This document shows, one piece after another, positions 12,111-25,142 of a stretch of 64,000 bases of DNA. A model generated the notes under the pieces. It was not told the DNA's origin. It did no database searches and was given only the letters and a program-made list of their open reading frames with translations. How positions within the stretch are numbered: the first letter of the stretch is position 1; each line of letters starts with the position of its first letter. The stretch comes from Patella vulgata (Eukaryota; Mollusca; Gastropoda; Patellidae), in assembly GCF_932274485.2 (NCBI RefSeq), contig NC_065879.2, positions 35,644,436-35,708,435 on the forward strand, in the 5' to 3' direction. A program made the translations under genes and the position numbers.

Positions 12111-12318
12111 TTTAACTTGATCTCGAATCCGGGTGCTGGAATACGGGTGAGAGAATATGTGTGCTAACTTGATCTCGAATCCGGGTGCTGGAATACGGGG
12201 GAGAGATTCCGCTCAGTCGGATCATGAAATTGACTTTCCAGCAACAAAAATTTAACAGACTGTTAACAAACGAGACGTTAGCAAGATGATGATCCGTTAG
12301 AGTTTAATGGGTCGTTAA

Positions 12319-15300
12319 AATAATTGAGTTTAAAGCAACCGATCCCAGCCTAAAAATAAATGTTTTACTAATGTATACGATGATCATCATTTATATCAAC
12401 AACATCACATTTCCCGCCATCGGACCGCCTGCCAATAGCCCCCATCCTCCGCACAAAACAAAACAGTCATCCACTATACATAGAAAAACTTTTTCTTATA
12501 ATTCTCGCCCTTACGCCATCGTGCTACGTTACGTAACTATAGTGACTTGCCTCATTTCATTCGTCTGAGTGTCGTGGGTTTGGGCCCTAGTGTAAGCGAA
12601 TGTGGTTTGGAGATAAGGGGATCGTCTCAATTTCGTGCATTTACTCCGGGTATTCCGGTTTCGACCATCAGGAAAGACCACTGCAGATGAAATTACTAAA
12701 ACAAAGGTTCATCGACGATAACTTACTAGTCTGATTAAGCTTACGTCCTGAAATGTTACCTACGCAACGTCGATGATGACGAGTGTGGTGATGATGACCA
12801 TGATTATATGATATTGAAACGGTGACCATGACACCAATTTCGCTTTTGATTGGGTCCCTCCTTTGAACATGATTCACACTGATTTGTAGACGAGTTACAC
12901 AATGACATACGGACGGACGGATACAATGGTGACCTCGACAATATACCCCTCTCTCCACCCCGCACCCACCTTAGTATTTTGCCTTTTTTCAAAAGTATAA
13001 TTTTTCGATTCAAATAAGGTATATTTTATGAAATAAACATAAATTGTAATAGTGTTAAAAATTAATTACACGTCAATTAAACTGGGGATAGTTGGCGCGA
13101 ATTATTACTTTTTTTAATTCTATTTTGAAAACAATGAGGTGAATAAACTTGTGAAATTCCCCATATTGTGAAAAAGATATCAACTGCATTATAAGGTGTA
13201 TGCAAACCTTTCCTTGAGAAAAATGGCATCCGCTGGTCTTTAAACTGTGTACAAAAATCATTGTCGTCCGCTATATACGCACTCTGGGACAACCACTTCG
13301 GTATATAATAACGTAAATGCATATATAAAATCAATGGGGTTTTCTTCCCATCGGAACGACATAGATGTTGTGTGTTCATTTCTTTGAGATCCCAAGCGTT
13401 ACTCATCTTGTATTTGTTTTATTCTTGGGGATAATGCTCTTCGAAAATAAAAGTCAAAGTCTTCGCTATTTGGCATGCTTGTTTTTTGAACAATTGCGCA
13501 TCCTTTGAAAATCAGACTAGGAATACTGCAGTAAACAGTATTTGCTTATGTAGAATATTGAAGCTAATTTGTTATTCTTCTCTCGGGCCAACGTTCTTCG
13601 AAAAAAGCCTAAAAAGCCGTTAATTCATAGCATTAACAGCTATGAATTGCCCATTGATTGACGGGCATCGGTATTCTATATGACGTCACAGTGCAAAGAT
13701 GCTTGCACGCTCGTACATGTTGAACGTGACATGGAACACTATTAGGCAACCATATGTTTGCAGCTCGTTGTAATTGATATGGGATGATTATTCACTTTCT
13801 TGGGTCCCTTATCATCCTAGTTTATAACATTTGATGACTGCTAACTTGTGAAAGTATTGAAGGATTTATTATTGAATTTATTACTATATAAGGAGAAATT
13901 GGTACAGATATCCATTTTCAATACGGTTAATAACAATCACATTAATATATCTACTGAATGAACTTTCGTATTTTTCCGGATGATTGGGTAGATAGTGCTG
14001 GTATGCAGACATATTAAACTAGAATGGATATAGTTTTGTATCTAGGGACCAATAAAAAATGATTGAAGTACTGTACTTTATATATAGTAATGCATTTTGT
14101 ATGTGTTGGAGGTGAATATTTTTTTTAAAAAAACAAGCATTTTTACGTTACTTTTTTCTATTGCATTCGTTTTTTTTGTAGTGCCCGGATACTCTCAATA
14201 TAATCGGTAATTTAATTTAAACAAGCCATGTATTTAATCGATTTGATTTGAGCAGAATGTTTCTCAATATTAGTTGAAGTTGGCGGGATAGATTTTTGCT
14301 GTTGACTAGTTTGTGTAGTCTTGTTCTGCTTTGTCTGGGTCCTTTTTGGAGGTACAACCCCAACTCCTTGCTGGGAACGTTGGAACGGCCGATCTCTTTC
14401 TGGTTGACCTCAACATTATAGCTGTATACTAACCTAAAACTCAAATTTAATTATTGAATTAAGATAAGGTAGGCACTAGCCCCTTTAAAATTTAAAATAC
14501 TAATCAAAGCTAGCACTTGACAGATGCTGTCCAATATCGATACTTATTATGACACCTCACACAAACCAGACCGGTCCTTTAAATACAGTTATTAATACAA
14601 TTAATATTGTTGTAGACAATGCACCCGGTAGCTTCCGTGACCTCAGCATGGTCTATATTAGCCATGTTTACCATGTTATAAAATATTATATTACACCAAA
14701 ATTTTACTAGTTGGCACCGGTTCAATATTATTGTTAGCCGGTACGTGAGGTCAACTCCACCACCCGCGAAATTGCGGTCAACAAACCAAGAATGAGCTCC
14801 AAAATTATCTGTTATCGAACACAGATCTAAATAGTGGGCAGAGATGAATAGATAACATTAGAAGTAGGCCTAATTACTAAGTAGTCTACATTTAAATGCC
14901 TATGGGAATAGCAATAGAATTCAAAGACCTACATAACTGGCAGCCGTGAATGGAATAACTTTAAAGTTTAGACAGAAATATGCTCAAATACTGAGTAGCC
15001 TACGTGCTTTAAATTATTATGCGAATAAATAAATAAAGTTCCACAAACCTTAAAATCATTAAAATGTTATGAATTGATCTGCCCTAGGTTAAAAGTAACA
15101 GTCTATAGATGAAAGGTATTAAATAAATTTCAAAGCTGATTAAATTTGCTTCACAATTTGTCGAGGCTGTTACTCTCGTTAGGCGACGTCAACATGTGGA
15201 ACACGCCGACGACTAACCTCATTATAAATACTTTGCCGTAAACGTTCTAACAGTTGAACTTTGATAACATATTTTATGTTAATCCTTAAAATCGTTTATA

Positions 15301-15940
15301 TAATCGGCCTTTATAGACTATACACTCTTAAATAACGAAAACAATTGATTTCTTTAGCTTTGGCGTTATAGTTGTACTTTATACCGGAGAGGCAGTTGTG
15401 CTATGATAATAACTGTGGTACCCAACAATAATTTGATTAAGCCTAGAAATTTATTTAACCGCAATTATAAACTGTATACTCCCAAATAACGAATAGCTTG
15501 CCGGTTGTCCAGTGGATGCACGGATGTTACGTAAACCCGGTGTGCTAAAGTCTTTGGGTGTATCCGTTATTCTTTATTCCCGAACGTTATTCGGTCTATT
15601 GTCGTTAATCTCACCAATTGTCAGCTAAATAAACCATTGCTGTGCGTTGTAATAATAAGACAAATGCTTCGTCAATGCAAAAACTGGGTACCCTACTCTA
15701 CATGCCATCAGAAGTGTCCCTAGATCATCTAGTGTTATTAAATAAGGAAACGTCACAAACGTAGAAGCGGTTATTTGAACAGGCTCTCCAATCTTGTTTA
15801 GGGTGGTGCGCTGCGGATCTAGATGTGTCAGCATTTCAATCACACAATACGCAAGTCATGGATGGCGTAGTTGTTATGAGTGAACGTTAAACCCCGTTTT
15901 ATCGTTTCCTTTACCATTACAGTCTGTATGAGTGATCAGG
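12319..15940. other. Non-coding stretch
   Basis: No gene is recognised on either strand; open frames here are short and without motifs. A degenerate block at about 13500-13570 resembles 1590-1660 (shared ggaatactg, taaacag and ttgcttat elements). A SINE-like tail gaacgttaaaccccgtttta lies at about 15883-15902. Confidence 0.5.
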
Positions 15941-15942
15941 CC

Positions 15943-16070
15943 ATAGTACACCATTAATTTCAGCATTTACTCTGATGTAAATTCTCGGCTCCTAACATTT
16001 CCCCAGATTTCCGTTGGATTGGGCGTTTTCTACCACAGTTAGAGCAAGATGTGGCAACGTCTTTATGTAC
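15943..16070. repeat. Dispersed repeat family D, copy 1
   Basis: Landmarks are tagtacaccattaatttc, then ctctgatgtaaattctc and gttttctaccacag, then gatgtggcaac. The same order of landmarks occurs at 17553-17690. A more diverged copy is at about 20664-20785. Class is unknown. Confidence 0.6.
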
Positions 16071-16126
16071 AGCGGTCCTTGGACCTGTTGTTCTAAAATT
16101 TAGAATTATTTCGGGGGGTGGGGGTG

Positions 16127-16458
16127 GTATTAGGTAAGATTAGATAAATAGCTGCCAGTTCTCGCTATAACAGTTAAAGAAACGATAATGAAAAGGGAAT
16201 ATGTTCAAAATGTCAGTTCAATTACATGTACTTCACTCTGACCCGAGATATCGGCGATCCACTAACAATGTTACGATAATAAACAAAGTCTTGATTATCC
16301 ATTTTGACGGTAAATCATCAACTGCAAAACGTATTTAAATCTACTTTATATCGGAACCATCCAATGGCATCGAGAGTTGATTATGGCCATGGAAAGTTAA
16401 TTAATGTCTAAAGAATAAGACCCAAAGAAAGAACTGCTCTTGCATAATGCCTATTTTA
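16127..16458. mobile_element. TTAA-type MITE, decayed copy
   Basis: It shares the family's internal landmarks (gattagataaatagctgcca, agtcttgattatccattttg, cgagagttgattatggcc, gctcttgcataatg), but both terminal TTAA motifs are eroded. It is older than the copies at 2635 and 18480. Confidence 0.6.
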
Positions 16459-16726
16459 TAAAGGGAATATTTCAGTTATGTGAAAATATTTTGAAAAGTT
16501 GCAAATAAACAGTATAGAAAATACATTGGAATTTATTTCGGAAATATACTTTTTTATTGCCATGTCATGACAAATATACAATATGCCAACGATTTCCTAC
16601 TTCTCAGGGAGCCGGGTATGAAAGGAATAAAATTAGAAACCTTGGATAATATCCAAGCAACAGAATTACAAATCAGTCGCATATATGATGAGGGAGTATG
16701 TGTATGTGTGTGTGTGTGTGTGTTGG

Positions 16727-17022
16727 GGGGGGGGTGCGAATGGTTAGCACGTGCGCGCTGTATCATAAGGTCTTTCATTGAGTCAACTGGCGTGGTTTTG
16801 ATTCCCCGGTTGTATGTGACAAGGAGTAGGGTCGCCTGTCCAACCTTGTGGGTTTTCTCCGGGTCCTCCGGTTTCCTCCCACTGCTAAAGACCCCTACGC
16901 GCATGCGAATTATTGAAATAACATTGAACCATGTGTTAGTCATGAAAGGACCTAGTTTGTGTCGAGTGGACGTTACCCTCCCTCCCTCCCTCTCTCCCTC
17001 CCCCTCTCTCTCTCTCTCTCTC
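16727..17022 (+). mobile_element. SINE family A, plus-strand copy
   Basis: The head cgaatggttagcacgtgcgc leads to the B-box-like ggttttgattccccgg. The body holds gggtcgcctgtccaacc and ctaaagacccctacgcgc. It ends gtgtcgagtggacgtt followed by a CCCT/CT tail to 17022. A (GT)n and G run directly precedes the head. Confidence 0.8.
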
Positions 17023-17552
17023 ATACATATGATTATGATGATGTCAATGGTGTCGTGTGACCATATACAATTAAAGGGAGGCAAATCTAGTATGTAAGAA
17101 AATGATAACATCTCATTAATTCATGCTAATGATATCTCAGTAACTCGTGCTAATAATATCCCATTGTTCAGTTAAATATATCGCTAGAACGAAATGTATA
17201 TTAAAGTGAGTCTTGTAATCTTTTAAAGTAGTAATATAACTGTATACGCGACATTTGATAATCTGTGAAAAGACCTTTCATGTACCACTTAAAAATATTT
17301 ACCATTTTGTCTTGGTAATCATAGTAAATGAAACATACTACCAAATGCCGAGTACATACAAATATTTTCGTTTTGTATATCCTACGTGGGTGTATAATAT
17401 GTCGTCACTCTTGTTTTTCTGTCTTTCAAGATATTATTTTCAAATATTTCAGCGCTCTACGATATTTTATTCCAGTTTACCCACCCCCACCCCCCGCCCA
17501 CCACCACCACCATACCTCGTTAATCCGATTTTTCAAGTTGGATATAAACAGG

Positions 17553-17690
17553 ACACAGTACACCATTAGTTTCGCTATTGACTCTAAGATTAATTCTCAC
17601 CTCTTTGACCGACTGAAACTGTTTCCCGAATTTCTGCGAGGTTGACCATTTTCTACCACAGACGGATCAACATGTGGCAACCTTATGCTC
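17553..17690. repeat. Dispersed repeat family D, copy 2
   Basis: It matches 15943-16070 in landmark order: cagtacaccattagtttcgc, gattaattctcacctctttg, attttctaccacag and caacatgtggcaacc. It is the longer of the two clear copies. Confidence 0.6.
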
Positions 17691-17794
17691 AAAATCATGT
17701 ATGGTAATCTTGAAAAACATAAACTTGAAGTAGCATACAAAATAATATACAAATGTACACCTTACATTTCAAAACAACCAACCTAACACTTTTG

Positions 17795-18080
17795 ACGGGT
17801 GTCTTTCAAGTTTGGTGTGATCGATAAGATTAGTAAAAAGACGAACCTTATCAGTTTTCAGCACTCCGCGACCTTTTGTTACTGAGTTATCCGTCCTTTT
17901 CCGAAACTTTGTTAACGCGATAGAGGCTACAGTTGACAACAGATTTATTTCAAATTTGCTTTAAAGGGTTTTGGTCATGAGAGGGGGGTGGGGGTCCCGT
18001 TTGCTTCAACACTCTGTCACTTTCCGTGAAGGGGGACTAATGTGTTAGAGACTACAGTTTTTAACTGATTGTTTTCAAAT
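17795..18080. repeat. Degenerate ~150 bp tandem repeat
   Basis: Two related blocks share cgatagaggctacagttgac / gttagagactacagttttta followed by tttcaaat. A phrase near ccgcgaccttttgttactg / cactctgtcactttccgtg precedes each. The blocks look non-coding. Confidence 0.4.
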
Positions 18081-18479
18081 TGAGGCATTGAAACCAGAAT
18101 GGATGAATCCTGTTCATATTTGTGCAGAAAAGTCCATAAACACGTATACATTATCCTGTAAAATATATAATATAGCATAAAAAAAAGTATTGAGAAGATG
18201 GGTATTTAGATTTTTGACAATTAGGTGATTATGATTATCTTAAATATTGTAATATTGTTCCGAATTAATTACATTCGTTTTTCTTATTGAAAGTGACAAT
18301 GCCTCTTCATGTGTAGCTGTATATTGTTGTTTTCTCGTGTTTCTGGTTAATTCGACGCAGTCTTGTCATTAAAAGTCGATAGACGTCATTTGTTAAATTA
18401 TCGATTAGTAGCAATATTGTCCCTTGTTTTAGAGTAACGAATTATATTTGTTATTAAATCATACAACGATCAAGCAAAC

Positions 18480-18880
18480 TTAAAGATATATTATGGGAGA
18501 TTCGATAACGAGTTGGCAGTTCTCACTATAATAGTTAAAAAATAGATACTGTAAAGGCAATTTGCTGAAAATTTCATTCAAATTGATCCACTATGAACCG
18601 AGAACTAAGCGATTGAAATTTCCGCCTAGCCTCGATCATCATTACTAAAGTCAGTACGATAAACATCATAGTCTTGATTATTTATTTAATCGTTAAATCG
18701 TGAAGGAAAGTTATGCAGTAAATCGGCTCATAATCCGCTAAAGATCGCAGGCTAGCTATGTAATCTAGAGTTGATTATGGTCTGGATAGGTTAATTAATG
18801 TCTAATTAACAATTTAGATAACATTTCAGGCCTAAAGAATTGCAATAGACAGATTTAGCTCTTGTATAATGTATGTTTAA
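18480..18880. mobile_element. TTAA-flanked MITE, copy 2
   Basis: It is flanked by TTAA at 18480-18483 and 18877-18880. It is almost collinear with 2635-3047, including ctaagcgattgaaatttccg and gatcgcaggctagc. Inner inverted ends are agatatattatgggag and the complement of acatacattatacaag. Confidence 0.8.
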
Positions 18881-20995
18881 ACTTCTGTCCGTTAGGGAAG
18901 ACTATTGTTCCAATATTTCATGCACAAAGTCGACTTGTATACCCTGAAAAAGTAAAGAAGTAAAATTAACAGTTTTATTTAAAGATTTGTGGGTTCTGTT
19001 ATTTTGGGGGTCATCCTGTAGGTACAGTAGAGGGTTGGGTGAGGTTGTGTAGAAGTAGCTGTTATAGTATTAAATAATGTTGCTATGAGATCTTGGTGAA
19101 CTGCGACAAACCCTATAACCCCATACCACATTGTCATCTTAAATTTAAGTCCGATTCTCTGAGTACGCTGTTCTTTCCTTTATCCTTATTTTTGAACACA
19201 TGCCGGATGCCCAATTTATGCTTGGGACACCTTATGTATTAATTATGTGTGAATTTTAAGGGCACAGAACCATACAGAAAGTATTACAATATAATTACTG
19301 AAAGTATAAGTGTATCAAAATAACCAGTTTAATGTGAAAATGACTGGAGTTTCTTTAAATAACACTGAACGTTTTTAAATGTTAATTCCAATTACAAACA
19401 TGTGACCCAGAAATCAATTATCAATCCATTGATGTAAGCCAATGTTGGCATTGTAACGATATACGATTGGATGAAGAAATACAATTTTGTGTCTAAAAGG
19501 TCGGCTCCATTACTTCAGGAGGCATGTTCCAAAGAAGACCACGTCATTCCTTTAAACATTACATTAAAGGAAGTTGATGCTGGTAACTATTCACATGGAA
19601 TCGTCGTGATTTAGAAGTATATGTTAGCGATTCTGTATCAATTAAGATATTGTATAGTACATCACATAAATTTATAAACTTGTAAACTAGAATACTTATA
19701 TTGAAATATATATAATAAATAAGGGATATAATAAGAGTATTTAAATTACTATTACTAAAGTGATTATTAATTTAAATTGAACATAATATAATTGTGGTGA
19801 ATTTCCAAGTGGAATACAGTGCTTCTAAATGGAGTAGTACTGAAATATGTGTCATTGTGGATTATTATTAGACCCAGTCGGCACTTGTCATAGTCGCTGG
19901 GAATGGATAACTGCAAATTAAGTTAAATTCCAAGGGAGATAATACAGTTTTGCAATCCAGAAGCAAGATATGGTATAGTGTTAAATCAACATATTGCCCA
20001 ATGATTAAATATTTTAAAGCCAGGATCATAATATTCGGTTTTAAACTTTAAGAACTTCAAGGGTACCTGCTCAGGGCAACAAAATGATATTTGATATACC
20101 TATCCATATGTCAATGTTATATTGTTAATTGCCAAAAATATATTACGGTAGGTTATCTTTTATTGTAATTGCAAATTTGTATTGATATATTTATTCACAG
20201 ATAGACTACAATATTTAACATATCATTAACAGTTTTTCAGAAACTAAATTCCGAACTAAAAAAACAGGCCTGTAAATGAGTATTTAGGACACATGGAATA
20301 GGGTGGTTTCTTTAGTAATTGAAATTCGGCTATGACAGTGGTGAGACTGGCAGAGAAATTGTGTCGAGCCATCCGGATGGTATAATAAACCTAGATATGC
20401 CCGTGTACACATTGGTGTGATCGTAAAAGGACATTATTGACATTTGGAAATCAAATAAGAATAGAACGAGGCATTCGTTAATCAGGCCAAAACTCCCCTA
20501 CGCTACTATATATATACCAATACAAAATGTCTTCAACTAAGCAAAATATTGTTTTCCCGACAAATAGTACATTCCATTCTGCCTGATGTAATTCAGTCAT
20601 ACATGTAAAACCTTCTTTCGTTAAATAATTCACGGGGAATGACTCTTTTGAATCTATCTGGAGGCAGACCACCATTAATTTCTCCAGTGACTTTTATGTT
20701 AAATCTGGTCTCTTTACCCAACTCCAATTGTTTACCAAATTTTCGTTGGACTTAACGCAGTTCACTACGGAGAGAACCTGCCTTTACTCCAAAGTTTTAT
20801 GGGGTTGACCACTGCATTTTTTAGCTAAACAAACTAGAAATAAGACACTATAAATATCACTGCAAAAACGAGTCATCGGTGTTATCAGTCTGGCTTTCAT
20901 CAGTGGTTGGTGAAAGCCACCATAGACAAGCAGGTATAATTCTTGACAAAAGGAGTTTAGTTAATATCGATATACATCAGTTGTCAAACTATTAA
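18881..20995. other. Non-coding stretch
   Basis: No gene is recognised. A diverged copy of repeat family D lies at about 20664-20785 (accaccattaatttctccag, then caattgtttaccaaattttc and ttggacttaacgcagtt). Confidence 0.5.
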
Positions 20996-21399
20996 AGGGG
21001 CATTATGTCGCGTTTGGTTATCTTTACCGGTTGATTGATAAACATAAAATTCTCGATTTGCTGTGATATGACTAAACCGCAGGTCCTCAAATCAAACAAA
21101 AATTGATACAAATCGGTTAACCCGTCGCTGTGTTATATCGAATGATTTAATACTTTCAATTTACGAGTCGTTCGTATTCGTTAGTGGCTCTCATGGAACT
21201 TAATTATTCTAAGTAGGTCAGAGCCCGTTCATGCCTTTTATTGCGTTGGGTTATGCCCCCAGCTAAGTGTTCTCATCGTAGGAGCAGTCAAGCATGGGGA
21301 TTATCAAATACAAACGGATTAGAACTACAGTCCGCTTCACAGAAATGTGGTTTACTAGAAACGGGGTTTCACGCCCTCAACCTATGTCATTTCGAGAAT

Positions 21400-21607
21400 A
21401 ACACAAGGTTCAATTTTATTTATATAATTCGTTCGCGCGTAGGGATCTTTAGCAGTGGGAGGAAACCGGAAGACCCGGAGAAAACTCACAAGGTTGGACA
21501 GGCGACCCTACTCCTTGTCACGTACAACCGGGGAATCGAAACCACGCCAGTTGACTCAATGACAGACCTTATGGTATCACGCGCACGCGTTAATCCACTA
21601 GAATACC
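21400..21607 (-). mobile_element. SINE family A, 3'-truncated copy
   Basis: The tRNA-like head (minus strand, near 21580-21607) and the body (cgcgtagggatctttagcag on the plus strand) are present. The terminal gttaaacccc and CT tail are missing. Confidence 0.7.
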
Positions 21608-21824
21608 CAAACCCCATGTGGTTTACAATAAAAGTGAAACTCGACAAAATGCAACTTTATATGTAGTTTACTACATTTACCATAATCTACATGGAATATA
21701 CAAAAGGATATTAAAAACAAATCTAAACCCACAAAATGTGAAAGAGCGTCGGCATATTCAATATCACGGTTTACTCCTGTCAACTTCTCTGTATTTTCGT
21801 CTTGGAAATAACCGTACACGAACT

Positions 21825-21900
21825 TCTTGTTGTTGTTGTTTATTAAAAATTTAACGTCCAATGATATTATGGACAGGCTGATTTAATTAAGTTATTTACA
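21825..21900 (-). mobile_element. 3' end of a third SINE-like family
   Basis: On the minus strand this reads ccataatatcattggacgtt, then aaatttttaataaacaacaa. It shares the GGACGTTAAA terminus of SINE families A and B but has a different body and an AAC-type tail. The 5' limit is unclear. Confidence 0.45.
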
Positions 21901-22315
21901 TATGAAGGAGTAATATATAGAGAAAGGATAAAAACACTAAAAAATCAAAAAGTCACTTTAAAACATGGTTTTAAAATCGCTGTCGTGAGAAGAGAGGGCG
22001 GGTCTTCACTGAGTCATGCTGAAAACAAGTTAAAACAGGGGGTCTTGAAAAACCCTGTGAGAGAGAGAGAGAGAGAGAGAGGGGGGTGTATGGATGACCA
22101 AACAGCCATTTATTCAGTGTTTTTAGTCCTTATTTTTTAATTCACAGTCCTTAATTCTCATTTCTGTATTTGTTGTCGTATTTCGACATGTGTACACTAA
22201 AATTAACAAGTTTCTAAATACAAATCTCCAAATACAAATCTTACAAAACATTTCTCCAAAAACATTTCTTCAATAACTTTTCTCCAAAAACATTTCTGGC
22301 GAGTATTTGTTTGAA

Positions 22316-22406
22316 ATGTCAAAATTTCAGTTATCGTGTTATACATCACTGGAAAGCATGTGTCTCCGGTTCTTTGAATTTATCAGTTATTTCCTGGCAC
22401 ATTCAT
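22316..22406. mobile_element. Fragment of the MITE seen at 7484-7959
   Basis: The block cgtgttatacatcactggaa to ttcctggcacattcat matches 7707-7772 closely. The inverted ends are absent. Confidence 0.6.
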
Positions 22407-22410
22407 AGTT

Positions 22411-22767
22411 ACGTGTCCGCTCGACACAAACTAGGTCATTTCCGGACTAACATATGGTTCAATTATATTTCCATAATTTCCTTGCGGGTAGCGGTCTTTG
22501 GCAGTGGGAGGAAAACGGAGGACCCAGAGAAAACCCACGAGGATGGACAGGCGACCCTACCCCTTGTCACGTACGACGGGGGAATCGCGCAATGACTCTT
22601 ACGTGCACGCCAACGACTAGACAGCTGTCCTTGTCAGGCCCTTCATTCTGCACCATTAACAAGGGGAAACCACGCAGGAAAATCCCGATGAACTTTCTCG
22701 GCCAATGCAGGGATCGAACACGCGACCTAGCCAGCCAGCATCTTACCCACTTAGCCACCGTGGCTCC
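22411..22767 (-). mobile_element. Chimeric SINE: family A tail half joined to family B head half
   Basis: From 22411 to about 22588 the plus strand is family A (cgctcgacacaaactaggtc through gtcacgtac). From about 22596 to 22767 it is family B (ttacgtgcacgccaacgact through cccacttagccaccgtggct). On the minus strand this is a family B tRNA head fused to a family A 3' half. It could reflect template switching or one element replacing half of another. Confidence 0.65.
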
Positions 22768-22795
22768 AAATCATTAACGTAGTTAACCCTTAACT

Positions 22796-23083
22796 AAATG
22801 AAATGAAATAAAATGGAGTTTAACGTCCTTCTGTTCTTTTCCTAAACAGGGCTAATGAAGACGGGCATACGCCATGCAGTGTGCTATGAGAGAAATTTTG
22901 CCCGGGCAGCGGCGCCACGGCCTACTCTTATATCGAATTCCAAATGCCAAGGGATGTTTTACGTGCACGCGAATGTGTACAAGGGACCTCCTGTTTTCGT
23001 CCCATCCGAACGACCAGACAGCTGTCCTTGTCAGGCCCTCCGTTCTGCATCACTGACAAGGGGAAACCACGACGGAAAACTTA
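22796..23083 (-). mobile_element. SINE family B, 5'-truncated, with target-site duplication
   Basis: The minus-strand 3' end carries gttaaactccattttatttc. The body includes ggcatttggaattcgatata. It is bracketed by cttaactaaatga on both sides (about 22790 and 23082), a 13 bp target-site duplication typical of LINE-mediated insertion. The tRNA head is absent, as expected from incomplete reverse transcription. Confidence 0.8.
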
Positions 23084-25010
23084 ACTAAATGAATAGTAAT
23101 AATAATGATAGTCTATAATCAAGATTTAACACCTCTCCACCATGGATCGTGTGTGTAGTGTGTGTGTGTGGTTGTGGGGAGGGGGGGGGGGGGCATTTTG
23201 GGATTAAACTGCGTTTTTCCTCTTTGATTTGTGTCAAAATATTGAGTAGGTTGATCTGATGTGTTATTTGTAAGCATTGACTTTATATACTGAAGTAAAA
23301 ATTTCAGCCACGATAGTTTGACATACCGCAACACAAATATATCAATCAAATGAACTCGACATTTTAATTTCGAATGAAATTAAAGAGATCTGATCATTTT
23401 AATTCGACTGCAAAGGCATTCGAGTTTAGCCATGGACGTACAAATTTTAAAGCAGAAAGTTTTTCCCTAAAAAAATAAAAATAACTAATTCAACACATAA
23501 AGTTAAATAAAATGCCCACTCCCGTTTTAAACCAAATTATGGATGGTCTTTCTTTTTAAAGTTTAATTCGATTTGAGTTTATTAAAATGAACGAGAGAAA
23601 AATGCCAGCATAATGTTTCTTATCATACCAATTTCAATACATTCAAACTGGCTAACCCAATTACCTAAATATTAATTTATTAATTATAGTGAACCAGCCC
23701 TTTTCATCAATAAAAAAACATAGGTCGATCGAGTACCTTGGAGAGTTTATAGTAGTTTTACCAAGACATTAAGTGTCTTTGATTGCATTTACGACATGTC
23801 ATAAACAACCAACACCAACTATTTATAATGGGGTGTATATTGGGATAAACTGAATAACATCATGCTGTTAATCTTTAGGAATCAATTGAACTGAATACTG
23901 ATAATTTAATGTTTCTCTTTAACATTAAATGAATGGGATATAAATCAAGCCTTTCACATCAAATCTCAAATAATCTTTAATTTAAAATCAATCAGTTGAA
24001 AAGTCCCCATTACCAAGATTTATGATTTTATTTACTCGAATAACTCATATTGCATACTAGTTTTATGATACATATCAATGAGCTTTTAAAACATAGTCTA
24101 CTACATTTGATGTATAAGTATGCCACAACTATAAAACCCGAAAAGATGATATTTAATAGCACCCCATAAAGCCCATGGATAGTTTATGGTGCTACATCAA
24201 CATAGACGTAAAGAATGATGTTGTCATTCCTTAAAACATAGAAAGTCAGAATATACTTACGTTTATGAACTACAAAATATTTACTCAAACTGTATAGGAC
24301 CCATCCTATAGAACATTAAACTGAAGATTACAAAAACAATAAACTGAACTGCTATTTTTAAATGCTTCGGGTGGGGATCGCACCCATACATGTTGCTCGA
24401 ATAATATAATAACTATGTCAAAAGTATAAATCAAAACTAAATATCAAAAGGTAGATAAAATAAAGAGTAATGGGGTCGTGATATTCATTAGTCCACCTAG
24501 GACTTGTGCGTGATAATGATTTGGTCCCCTGCCCATCCCCGAGGGTTTCCTCATGGCTAGCTTACTATTTCCAGAACGTTGATTTGTATATGCCTTTTAC
24601 TTATCTCATCTGTTATGATTCGGTACTCTGGATATAGAACTTCGTGCTTAGTGGTTTGGTCTTAATTGTATATTGTCTGTGCATAAATAATCTCCTTGCA
24701 TCGATGGAGCTAGAAGAATGAAATTGAAACTTTAAAGTGCGAATCCACGTCAACATAGACGCGTGAGATAAAAGCCATACCCTGTAACGACATCTCCCAC
24801 AATATAACAGAATATTATGAAATATTTTGACCAGTTAACGCCAAGCTAATGACCGTAAAATAATAAATAAAACGAATAGACCATACTACTGTACAACAAA
24901 TAAAGGTCAGGGAGAAATAGAACAATCCGTCTGGAACAATATCGTTCTAGGGCTGGACACAAAGTTGGATCATCAAATCCTGGATGACATCTCACTAAAA
25001 AGAGACAAAA
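23084..25010. other. Non-coding stretch
   Basis: No gene is seen. There is a GT-rich run followed by G at about 23148-23193. Confidence 0.5.
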
Positions 25011-25015
25011 GAAAT

Positions 25016-25142
25016 AATATGAAATGAACTGGAGTGTAACGTCTTACCTTTCTGCACCGACTGGGAATGAAGAGGGGCTTACGTCATACACTGTGCTATG
25101 GGGGGGGGGGAGGTTTGTCCAGAGAGCGGCGGTACGGCATAC
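25016..25142 (-). mobile_element. SINE family B, 3' fragment
   Basis: The plus strand shows aatgaactggagtgtaacgt, then gaatgaagaggggcttacg and gtgctatgggggg. It stops within the body at about 25142. Confidence 0.6.

Larger units (their letters stand above)
9506..12318. mobile_element. Large inverted-repeat element with tandem satellite core
   Basis: The left flank (9506-9660: aatccgttagctaacggatc, gagcggaatctctc, then two copies of a catccggattcgagatcaag block) is mirrored at 12114-12318 in reverse complement. The inverted homology continues inward: 9755-9980 matches about 11770-11995 reversed. Between these arms lies a tandem array. I see no transposase. It is either a non-autonomous transposon with a satellite core or a satellite array captured between inverted duplications. 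Confidence 0.7.

Noticed and set aside
9506-12318. CRISPR-like array
   Set aside because: The repeat units are ~376 bp tandem dimers without short repeats and unique spacers, and the context is eukaryotic.
16554-17111. Overlapping open frames of 176 and 185 codons on opposite strands
   Set aside because: Both are read through a SINE and its GT and CT simple repeats, giving VCVCVC and LSLSLS/ERERE runs. The sequence is explained by the SINE.
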